Source: Acetobacteraceae bacterium UBA6159 (GTDB lineage Bacteria; Pseudomonadota; Alphaproteobacteria; Acetobacterales; Acetobacteraceae). Taken from it: a stretch of DNA of 6,604 bases. Position numbers and translations under genes: made by a program. The DNA lies in the NCBI GenBank assembly GCA_002422345.1, contig DIUL01000080.1, forward strand, positions 1 to 6,604, read 5' to 3'. Under the pieces are notes generated by a model. It searched no databases and had not been told where the DNA came from. It saw only the letters and a program-made list of their open reading frames with translations. Shown in pieces: positions 1-5,196 of this stretch (positions are counted from its first letter, which is position 1; each line of letters starts with the position of its first letter).

Positions 1-422
1 AATGGACAACCGGAGAGGCCAATCCCCGCTTTATCGTCACCTCACTGCCATCGGGGGCGATCGATGCAAAGCACCTGTATGAGGTGATCTACTGTGCGCG
101 TGGCGAGATGGAGAACCGGATTAAGGAATGCCAACTCGACCTGTTCGCCGATCGGACATCGGCGGCCACGATGCGGGCCAATCAGCTGCGGCTGTGGTTT
201 GCTGCGTTCGCCTATGTGCTGCTCTGCGCGCTGCGCCGGATCGGCCTGGCGCATACCCAGTTCGCCACCGCGACGTGCGGCACGATCCGATAGAAACTGC
301 TGAAGATCGGGGCGCTGGTGCGGGTCAGTGTGCGGCGCGTCGGGGTGGCCATGGCGTCCGCCTGTCCGTTCCAGCATGAATTCGCCCTCGCACACGCCTT
401 CCTGCGACGAGCGGGGGCCTGA
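1..422 (+). pseudogene. IS1380-family transposase, C-terminal part, interrupted by an amber codon
   Basis: The frame starting at base 3 reads the C-terminal region of an IS1380-family DDE transposase, which cuts and inserts the element by binding its terminal repeats. Recognisable stretches are YCARGEMENRIKE, QLDLFADRTS, MRANQLRLWFAAFAYVLL and ALRRIGLAHTQFA. The glutamate in the RGEMENRIKE segment fits the catalytic Glu region of the family. At 291-293 a TAG interrupts the frame just after CGTIR. The same frame then continues with family-typical sequence (KLLKIGALVRVSVRR, then ACPFQHEFALAHAFLRR) to TGA at 420-422. The usual residue at the TAG position is probably a sense codon such as Leu, so one or two substitutions would explain the break. 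The protein would lose about 43 C-terminal residues. Without the 5' part I cannot tell whether other lesions exist. Confidence 0.8.
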
Positions 423-588
423 GCCGGCACGAAGCAGACACCGCAAGCGGACATGCCCCAGGCCAGCACCGCCTCGATGCGATGAGAGGTGGGGTTTGTC
501 TGGTTGGAAGCCAATCGCTGGTTCTTCCGCCTGTTGATGCAATCCGGATCTAGGCCTGGCTTCAGGGCAGATGCGGGCGGAGACCCAT

Positions 589-607
589 GTGAGAAATGCG
601 GGTTAGG
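589..607 (+). repeat. Right terminal repeat of the IS1380-type element
   Basis: The sequence GTGAGAAATGCGGGTTAGG forms the element's right end. The first 14 bases recur exactly at 2661-2674, and the match over 18 bases has one mismatch (T/C). The end type agrees with what I remember of IS1380-family termini. The exact last base is inferred. Confidence 0.6.
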
Positions 608-676
608 TGTGACCACCAAACCCGCCGGGCTCAGGCGCATGCCAAGTCAGCGTGTGTGAAGCGCGAGTAACGCTTC

Positions 677-690
677 TTGATTTGGATCAA
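677..690. promoter_or_regulatory. Perfect FNR/FixK/Anr-type operator
   Basis: TTGAT-TTGG-ATCAA is an exact match to the TTGAT-N4-ATCAA palindrome bound by FNR, Anr, FnrL and FixK regulators, which respond to low oxygen or to a two-component oxygen sensor. Its centre is at 683.5. A class II activator site sits about 41.5 bases before transcription start, which predicts a start near 725. The predicted -10 area at 713-720 reads TACATACT, an acceptable match. The next gene downstream is the secreted hydrolase at 820, giving a leader of about 95 bases. Activation of that gene is inferred. Confidence 0.6.
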
Positions 691-712
691 TGGCGGGCCA
701 TCGGCGGCGCAT

Positions 713-720
713 TACATACT
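713..720 (+). promoter_or_regulatory. Possible -10 element of the hydrolase promoter
   Basis: TACATACT contains CATACT (715-720), which matches four of six bases of the sigma-70 -10 consensus. It lies where a -10 should be if the operator at 677-690 acts as a class II activator site. No good -35 is present, as expected for an activator-dependent promoter. This is a position-based prediction only. Confidence 0.3.
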
Positions 721-819
721 CGCGGTCGTCGATCGGTGCGGTAACTGATATTGCCGAACACTTCAAACAGCAGCCTTCGGTAAGGTTCGTGACCCTTATT
801 ACACATCAGGATCTGTAAT

Positions 820-2220
820 ATGCTGCTTTCGGAAAAGCTCGTCGCTGGTTCGTCTGACCGCAAGCAAGAAGATAAGCCGAAGGGTGAGGTTGATAGGCTG
901 CGGCGTGCCCTGGTTCTAGGTGCCGGTGCACTCGCGGCCGGATGGCAGGACGCGAATGCGGCCACGTCGACCGGCAGCGGCATCGGGACCTCTGGCGTCG
1001 ATGGCGTCGATCGTTCATGCCGCGTGAGTGCCGAGCGGTTGGACCGCTTGGTGGCCACGGCCTACCCGCTGTTCAATAAGCCGGCTATCCTGCCAGCCTT
1101 TGACGCGAAAACGCACGGCGCGCGCTTCGATGTCGATCTTCATCGGATTGTCACCTTGACGGTGAGTCCCGAAACTGGCGAGAACCTCAAGGTCAGCGGC
1201 CTTTTGGCGTTGCCCGTTGGAGCGAAGACAGAGGTTCCTCTGGTCTCTTGGCAGCATGGCACCATTTTGTCCTTCGATCAGGTGCCGTCGAACCTGACGC
1301 TTCTGGCAGACCCTGCCCGTGAGCTGACGGACGCGGTGGATTCGCTGGAAACGCTCTTCAATGTTCATCGCTTTGCCGCGCAAGGTTATGCCGTCGTCGC
1401 TGCGGACTATGTCGGCAAGGGGCCTTTTCGCGATGGCCACGGCGAAGCCTATGCGGTCAAGGGGACTACCGTTCGAACCTGTCTCGACATCCTGGCGGCA
1501 GGGCAGGCCGCCATGCGAAAACTGGGCTTCTCGGCGTCGAAGCTGTTCCTGCATGGTTGGTCACAGGGCGCGATCAATACGCAATGGCTGCATCAGGCAT
1601 TGCGCATGCAATCCCGTCCGATCGCGGGAACGGCGGTGGCCAGCCCGTTCAACGATCTGAACCAAGCCTGGCGTTTCTGGGCGGGAGTTCAGACCTTTCC
1701 CCTGCCCCATGGGGTGGCGTCCTATCCGGAGCAGCCGAACTGGATATCGCTTTGCATGATGGTCGCGCTGGGGAGTTATGAACTCCAGTATGGACTGAAG
1801 GGTCTGATGAAAAGCGCTATCCGGCCCGAATACCAAGATCTCGCTGTAAAGTTCTGGACAGACTACAAGATCGACTTCGACCAAAGCAAGCCTTTCCCGA
1901 CGGGAGCGGATCTACTGGTTCCTGGATTTTTCGATCACTTCACCGCCACCCAGAACAGCGCGTTTCTTCGTCACTTCGCTGCCAATCGCGCCACCTACTG
2001 GGCGTATGACTCACCTATCCGCTTTGAGTATGGGCTTGCCGATGAGGCGATCCATCCCGGTATGGTGTTCCCCGCTCTGGTCGCGGGCGGCGGGTTGGTT
2101 ACAGGTGTTCCGGTCGCTGGCGGAAGTCATCGCGGCACGTTCATTTCCGGTCTTTATGGTGATACGTCAACGCTCAGTAAATACGAAAATATCGTTAAAT
2201 GGTTCAATAGTTTACATTGA
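820..2220 (+). CDS. Secreted alpha/beta hydrolase, lipase/esterase-like
   Basis: A 466-residue alpha/beta-hydrolase-fold protein, probably an exported esterase or lipase; the substrate is unknown. Residues 26-48 look like a signal: twin arginine at 28-29, a hydrophobic run (LVLGAGALAA) and a possible AxA cleavage site ANA at 45-47. This could be Tat- or Sec-dependent, and the 25 residues before the arginines are unusually long. The HGT at 146-148 fits an oxyanion-hole motif. The nucleophile elbow is GWSQG (246-250, Ser248). Asp408 in YGLAD and His437 in GGSHRG are spaced as the acid and base of the triad. The layout resembles secretory-lipase or prolyl-oligopeptidase-type hydrolases. The ATG at 820 has AGGA at 808-811, eight bases upstream. 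The frame is intact to TGA. The last 60 bases are more AT-rich than the neighbours. The gene lies between two IS1380-type ends, so transfer is likely. Confidence 0.85.
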   Translation: MLLSEKLVAGSSDRKQEDKPKGEVDRLRRALVLGAGALAAGWQDANAATSTGSGIGTSGVDGVDRSCRVSAERLDRLVATAYPLFNKPAILPAFDAKTHGARFDVDLHRIVTLTVSPETGENLKVSGLLALPVGAKTEVPLVSWQHGTILSFDQVPSNLTLLADPARELTDAVDSLETLFNVHRFAAQGYAVVAADYVGKGPFRDGHGEAYAVKGTTVRTCLDILAAGQAAMRKLGFSASKLFLHGWSQGAINTQWLHQALRMQSRPIAGTAVASPFNDLNQAWRFWAGVQTFPLPHGVASYPEQPNWISLCMMVALGSYELQYGLKGLMKSAIRPEYQDLAVKFWTDYKIDFDQSKPFPTGADLLVPGFFDHFTATQNSAFLRHFAANRATYWAYDSPIRFEYGLADEAIHPGMVFPALVAGGGLVTGVPVAGGSHRGTFISGLYGDTSTLSKYENIVKWFNSLH

Positions 2221-2234
2221 CGCCCCTTGGCGTC
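2219..2234 (+). other. Hairpin overlapping the hydrolase stop codon
   Basis: GACGCC and GGCGTC form a perfect 6-bp stem around a CCTT loop, beginning inside the TGA stop at 2218-2220. It could stabilise the 3' end of the mRNA or act as a weak terminator. No T-run follows, so a standard Rho-independent terminator is not supported. Confidence 0.35.
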
Positions 2235-2529
2235 GGCAGGCCTTGCGTGCCGTTCGCCACCGGTGCGGCATAGCGAGCCATCCTCGACGCTATCGCCAGA
2301 GTTCACGCTTGGTGAGGTTGGCCCATACTACTTACGCCCCGATGGGTATCTCGATCACAACGGGGCGTATCACGAATGCCTCTCCCGCTTGGAACTTCTG
2401 ATCGCCGGCGAACGATGCGGTCGAGAGGCGGAACCCTCGAAAGTGCGGCCGGTCGGGACAGCGACGGTCATTCCATTTGCCGGCCATCGGGAGAGGGGCG
2501 ATCAGGTGCAGAACGCTGCCCGCGTGCCG
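2235..2529. other. Gene-free stretch after the hydrolase
   Basis: I see no supportable gene here. Open frames exist but have no recognisable domain, no good ribosome binding site and an arginine/proline-rich composition typical of chance frames in GC-rich DNA. The only structure noted is an 8-bp inverted repeat at 2333-2340 and 2362-2369. The stretch may include older parts of the IS1380-type element whose tail follows, but I could not align it to the transposase. Confidence 0.5.
2333..2369. repeat. 8-bp inverted repeat with 21-base spacer
   Basis: TACGCCCC (2333-2340) and GGGGCGTA (2362-2369) are exact reverse complements separated by 21 bases. It could be a protein-binding site, a loose stem-loop or chance. 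It is not followed by a T-run, so it is unlikely to be a terminator. Confidence 0.35.
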
Positions 2530-2679
2530 TCCGATATGCAGGCCCCACGGCTGGGGCGATATGAACGGCTGCCCGGTTGGCAGCCAATCATTGGTGGACC
2601 GGCTTGTTGATGCGATCCAGAGCGGGGACCGACCTCAGCGCCACGCGGGTAAAGAGCCTTGTGAGAAATGCGGGCTAGT
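2530..2679 (+). mobile_element. Tail remnant of a second IS1380-type element
   Basis: This stretch aligns by eye with the tail of the first element (about 450-607). Shared blocks are GGTTGG-agCCAATC, GTTGATGC-ATCC and the terminal GTGAGAAATGCGGG, with intervals of nearly equal length (for example 44 against 45 bases between GTTGATGC and GCGGG). Both tails also encode a similar chance peptide end (GWQPIIGGPAC and GWKPIAGSSAC), which supports common descent. No transposase coding is left upstream. The left boundary is approximate. The two copies are clearly diverged, so this is not a recent duplicate. Confidence 0.6.
2661..2679 (+). repeat. Second IS1380-type right terminal repeat
   Basis: GTGAGAAATGCGGGCTAGT matches the repeat at 589-607 in 17 of 19 positions and lies in the same orientation. 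It marks the right end of the remnant and could have served as an alternative end for the upstream element's transposase. Confidence 0.6.
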
Positions 2680-3412
2680 GGCGATGCGATCAGAGCCGTG
2701 CCCGGGGGTGGCGCTGGCGCTGGCGACGGTGGTCCTGCCGACGCCGGCTACCAGCGCCTCGCGTGCCGTGTGCCTGTGGCCGATTGCGAATTCGGCGACC
2801 AGGTGCCGCGACATCGCGCGTTCCTGCCCTATTCGTGGCGCAGTGGAACACAGGATTGACCCAGGGGAGGCATAAGAAGAACAACCCGGAGTCCCTGCCG
2901 CCTAATCATGTGGGCGGCGAGGATGTACAATCCGAACCTCCCACCCGCGTCTGAACTGGATCAGGTGATTGGAACGGATATAATGCGGAATAAGCGCTCG
3001 CAGGCGGCAGTAGATGATATCACGAGGTCTGAGCTTCGGACACGACGGACGCCTGAGGTGCGAGACAGCGGGTGCACGTTCCGCCCCGCGTGCCGCAAGC
3101 AAAGGAAACGGCGGATCTGCCATCGCGGCCAGAAGCATATCGGTGATGGCGGGGGCGGATGGCCGCTGGAAACGCCCCGGGAGGATCGAAAAGACGCTAC
3201 TGTCACTGGCGGTGTCACACTTAGCGCAAGGGGGCGAACCGTTGAACGAGCTGCCCTATCCGCTGGCGCCACCCGATCCTCCGGTTCTGGGATGCGATTC
3301 TGGAGGCTGTCAGCACGCTCGCGGAGTTCATGTTCGTCGGGCGGCGCTTCTACATCTCGCACTGCCTCTAACGCCGCCTTTAATGTTGCATCCTTGAAGG
3401 TAGGTCACGGCC
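2680..3412. other. 733-bp region without a convincing gene
   Basis: All three forward frames were read. A long frame from 2908 runs on into the glycosyltransferase gene out of phase and is rich in Arg, Ser and Gly, so it looks like chance. A short stretch at 3246-3371 reads like real protein at its end (FWDAILEAVSTLAEFMF, then GRRFYISHCL, then TAA), but it has no start codon or upstream continuation in that frame. This could be the decayed 3' end of a gene. A TATAAT at 2980-2985 lacks a good -35. Overall the region looks like degraded DNA between an insertion-sequence end and the next intact gene. Confidence 0.5.
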
Positions 3413-4204
3413 ATGTCCGAGTCAGGCGGGTTCCCGGTCCGGTGGTTTCTTGGGGTTCCCTTCACCCCCATGACCCTGCCCTTGGCGGCCGACAGGATCG
3501 CCGCGCGCGATCCGGCTGAGCCGTTCTACTTTGTCACGACTCCTAACGCCCAGCATCTCGTGGCAACTTGGCGCGGCAGCGCGCAGTTTCGGGCTGCGCA
3601 TGACTGGGCCTGGATGGTGCTGAATGACAGCACGATCCTGGGTCTTATCGCGGACAAGCTGTTCGGCGAACCGATGCCGGTCGCGGCGGGCAGCGACCTG
3701 ACCGTCTACATGTTCGCGCATCACATCCGGCCTGAGGATACGCTGACCATCATCGGCGGCAGCGAGGAGGTAGAGCGGCGCCTGCGCAGCCAGTTCGGTA
3801 TCCAGACGATCGCGCGGTTCGATCCGCCGATGGGCTTCTATCACGACCCGGCGGAAATCCAGCGATGCGTGGAGTTTGTCCTGGCCCATCCTGCCCGGTA
3901 CGTATTCTTGGCCGTGGGTGCGCCGCAGTCGGAAGCCGTGGCGATGGCGATCCAGGCGACCGGCCAGGCTACCGGCACGGCGTTGTGCATCGGGAGTTCC
4001 CTGCATTTCGTGACGGGAGTGATTCGGCGTGCGCCAGAACTGGTGCGACGCCTGCGTCTGGAGGCGCTGTGGCGGCTGCTGCTGAACCCACGCCGCCATG
4101 CTCGCCGGGTGTTCATCGAATCTCTGCCGGTACTGTGGATCGCGCTGCGGGTCCGGCTGACCCCGGCCGAACGACGCACTCATCACCGGCCCCATCGGGG
4201 ATAA
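3413..4204 (+). CDS. WecG/TagA/CpsF-family glycosyltransferase (GT26), divergent
   Basis: A 263-residue protein of the usual family length (about 240-260). Family members transfer a sugar from a UDP-sugar to a lipid-linked intermediate at the inner membrane during exopolysaccharide, enterobacterial common antigen or teichoic acid linkage synthesis. Motifs in order: TPNAQHLV (43-50), Asp72 in LNDSTILG, GSDL (93-96), PPMGF (138-142), FLAVGAPQSE (165-174), GSSLHFVTG (194-202) and RRAPELVRRLRLEALWRLL (205-223), the amphipathic C-terminal part. The family's GxPKQE motif is GAPQSE here, so the usual Gln is Ser173. The Arg that normally precedes the GSDL segment is Val90. The Thr43 and Asp72 equivalents remain. 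The ATG at 3413 follows GAAGGTAGG at 3396-3404. No other polysaccharide genes are in view, so its acceptor is unknown. It may be a divergent subgroup or a relic of a larger cluster. Confidence 0.85.
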   Translation: MSESGGFPVRWFLGVPFTPMTLPLAADRIAARDPAEPFYFVTTPNAQHLVATWRGSAQFRAAHDWAWMVLNDSTILGLIADKLFGEPMPVAAGSDLTVYMFAHHIRPEDTLTIIGGSEEVERRLRSQFGIQTIARFDPPMGFYHDPAEIQRCVEFVLAHPARYVFLAVGAPQSEAVAMAIQATGQATGTALCIGSSLHFVTGVIRRAPELVRRLRLEALWRLLLNPRRHARRVFIESLPVLWIALRVRLTPAERRTHHRPHRG

Positions 4205-4535
4205 TGGGCGCCACGCAGGGAGGCCTGTCTCCCGGGGCCCGGGGTACTGCTTCGGCCGCAGGGGTGATCCTGCGGCAGGCCGTTGCGGCAGTGGCGGCCG
4301 GTCCGTCCCGGTGTCTACCAGCAGTGCCTCATGGGCCAACGTTGCGACGCGTGCCACGACGTGGATCGGACGAATTGCGCGGTTGCCGGTGGCTGCGTAG
4401 GAGCGGTCTTCGGTCCAGGCTGCAGGTTGCTCAAGTAGCAATGAAACAACCCCCAAACCCGCTTGGCTCCCGCCGCCCCCAGCGCGAATAGTCCATCACG
4501 AGGACAGAACAAACCCTCCGCGGATGGAGGACCAG
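4205..4535. other. 331-bp intergenic region with stem-loops
   Basis: No gene is supported. The frame that stays open across it is the out-of-phase continuation of a shadow of the glycosyltransferase gene. Two stem-loops are visible: GCCGCAGG/CCTGCGGC at 4255-4276, and a weaker TTGCT/AGCAA at 4427-4441. No clear promoter for the small gene at 4536 was found. Confidence 0.5.
4255..4276 (+). other. Strong stem-loop downstream of the glycosyltransferase
   Basis: GCCGCAGG (4255-4262) pairs perfectly with CCTGCGGC (4269-4276) around a six-base loop. It begins about 50 bases after the stop codon at 4202-4204. No T-run follows, so it may be a Rho-assisted terminator or an mRNA 3' end structure rather than an intrinsic terminator. 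Confidence 0.4.
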
Positions 4536-4742
4536 ATGACCACCACCCCGAAGAGCAACGAAGCCGCCCTGGCCGCCTTCATGGCCGGCAAAGCCGAGAT
4601 CGACGCCCTGCTGGCCCGCATTGCCGCCGCCAGCGACGATCATTTCGGAACCAACCCCGAGCGGGTGACCTGGGGCGACGCCGGGAGCCTCGGCTTCATC
4701 ACCGAGCGCCTGAAGGAGATCACTGAGTTCCTCGGGGTTTGA
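4536..4742 (+). CDS. Small conserved hypothetical protein
   Basis: A 68-residue acidic, helix-rich protein with no known function. It begins MTTTPKSNEAALAAF and contains an Ala-rich helix (KAEIDALLARIAAAS), a middle block HFGTNPERVTWGDAG, and a C-terminal helix (FITERLKEITEFLGV). From memory, similar small proteins occur in many alphaproteobacteria directly before a DUF3489-type gene, and the remains of such a gene follow here at 4841. The start at 4536 is chosen because GGAGGA (4526-4531) lies four bases upstream. An ATG at 4524 would place that ribosome binding site inside the gene and add four residues. No transmembrane segment or signal is seen. A possible role as a partner or regulator of the next gene is only inferred from pairing. 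Confidence 0.75.
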   Translation: MTTTPKSNEAALAAFMAGKAEIDALLARIAAASDDHFGTNPERVTWGDAGSLGFITERLKEITEFLGV

Positions 4743-4745
4743 CCT

Positions 4746-4810
4746 ACCGCCGCCCGCGACGGCCCCGACCGGGTGCGGCCCGGCGGGGCTCCGGGTCGTA
4801 GGAGGGCGGT
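4746..4810. repeat. GC-rich nested inverted repeats between the small gene and the next start
   Basis: Three nested arms can be paired: ACCGCC (4746-4751) with GGCGGT (4805-4810), CGACC (4766-4770) with GGTCG (4794-4798), and GCCC (4778-4781) with GGGC (4786-4789). The RNA would fold into a long interrupted hairpin ending about 30 bases before the next ATG. It may control readthrough or translation of the downstream gene. Composition bias in GC-rich DNA could produce part of this by chance. Confidence 0.4.
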
Positions 4811-4840
4811 GGTCGTCTTCCGCGCCCAGGAGACCCGATC

Positions 4841-4915
4841 ATGACCCAGACAACCATAAAGCTTTCCGACACCGCCCGCGGCGTGCTGGACACATGTCTG
4901 ATCTGGCCCTCCTAG
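4841..4915 (+). pseudogene. Truncated start of a DUF3489-type gene
   Basis: ATG at 4841 has a good ribosome binding site (AGGAGA, 4828-4833, seven bases upstream). It opens with MTQTTIKLSDTARGVLD, which resembles the N-terminus of DUF3489-domain proteins that begin with a TD(T/A)AR-type helix. Family members are usually far longer and are thought to be helix-turn-helix-like. Homology ends near codon 17 or 18 (about 4890), after which the sequence becomes that of a transposase remnant. The frame stops at TAG 4913-4915, leaving a 24-residue product. The junction is therefore an insertion or deletion breakpoint. The family call rests on a short N-terminus and on the preceding small gene, so it is moderate at best. 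Confidence 0.5.
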
Positions 4916-5196
4916 ACACCACGCCGGAACTGCGGGGACTGTACTCTCTGGTCGCCATCTGGGCGCATGGGTTGATGGCGGTACCAAGTTTGGCAGTTCA
5001 GCTCCATGCAGGCGCGTGGCACAAAAAGTTGCAGCCAACGTTCTCCGACGCCATCGCCTCCGTCCGACGTGTCCTTTGGGCGCCGCGGGGCTTTTCCGTA
5101 TCCCGGTAATGGACCGAAACCGTGCAAATTCCGGCCGGATTGCTAACAGGTTCGTGGAGACTCTCTGCCTGGTCGCGAGAATTGCGAAAGTCGAGC
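4891..5196 (+). pseudogene. C-terminal remnant of a DDE transposase
   Basis: The frame through 4894-5106 reads SDLALLDTTPELRGLYSLVA, IWAHGL, then WHKKLQPTFSDAIASVRRVLW and GFSVSR. This resembles the C-terminal part of a transposase group common in Acetobacteraceae (pattern SDLA..TTP.L.GLYSLV.LWA ... TFSDA.A.VRR.LW). It then meets TAA at 5107-5109. After the stop the same frame continues with VQIPAGLLT, and near 5146-5150 the match jumps to another frame (RFVETLCLVA, ending about 5177), where the usual stop seems lost. It therefore has at least three lesions: no N-terminus, an internal stop and a frameshift. Its left edge abuts the truncated gene at about 4890, and its right edge meets the 3' end of the MFS gene. 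I could not settle the family; an IS701-like DDE group is possible. Confidence 0.6.

Larger units (their letters stand above)
1..607 (+). mobile_element. Right part of an IS1380-family insertion sequence
   Basis: This segment contains the end of an IS1380-type transposase gene, about 185 bp of non-coding tail, and a terminal repeat. The left end and most of the transposase lie before the window. The right boundary is set at the repeat at 589-607, because a near-identical repeat with a related tail recurs at 2661-2679. The target-site duplication cannot be checked without the left end. Family assignment rests on recognising the transposase C-terminus. Confidence 0.75.

Noticed and set aside
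42..542. 166-codon minus-strand frame across the first insertion-sequence end
   Set aside because: It is antisense to the recognisable IS1380 transposase and has no domain of its own.
2227..2610. 127-codon frame directly after the hydrolase, starting with TTG
   Set aside because: It has no ribosome binding site and no recognised family, and its end lies within the IS1380-type tail. The short similarity to a peptide in the first tail is explained by shared non-coding IS sequence.
2980..2985. Exact TATAAT as a promoter -10
   Set aside because: The best spaced -35 (TGGATC, 16 bases upstream) matches only three of six bases, and no gene begins for over 400 bases downstream.
2908..3519. 203-codon plus-strand frame running into the glycosyltransferase gene
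   Set aside because: It overlaps the start of the real gene in another phase, has low-complexity Arg/Ser/Gly composition and shows no domain.
4255..4276. Intrinsic terminator for the glycosyltransferase gene
   Set aside because: The stem is perfect, but no T-run follows, so it is kept only as a stem-loop.
3422..4456. 344-codon open frame on the minus strand opposite the glycosyltransferase gene
   Set aside because: It is antisense to a gene with clear family motifs, is very rich in Arg, Pro, Gln and His, and has no recognisable domain. This is typical of the reverse strand of GC-rich genes.
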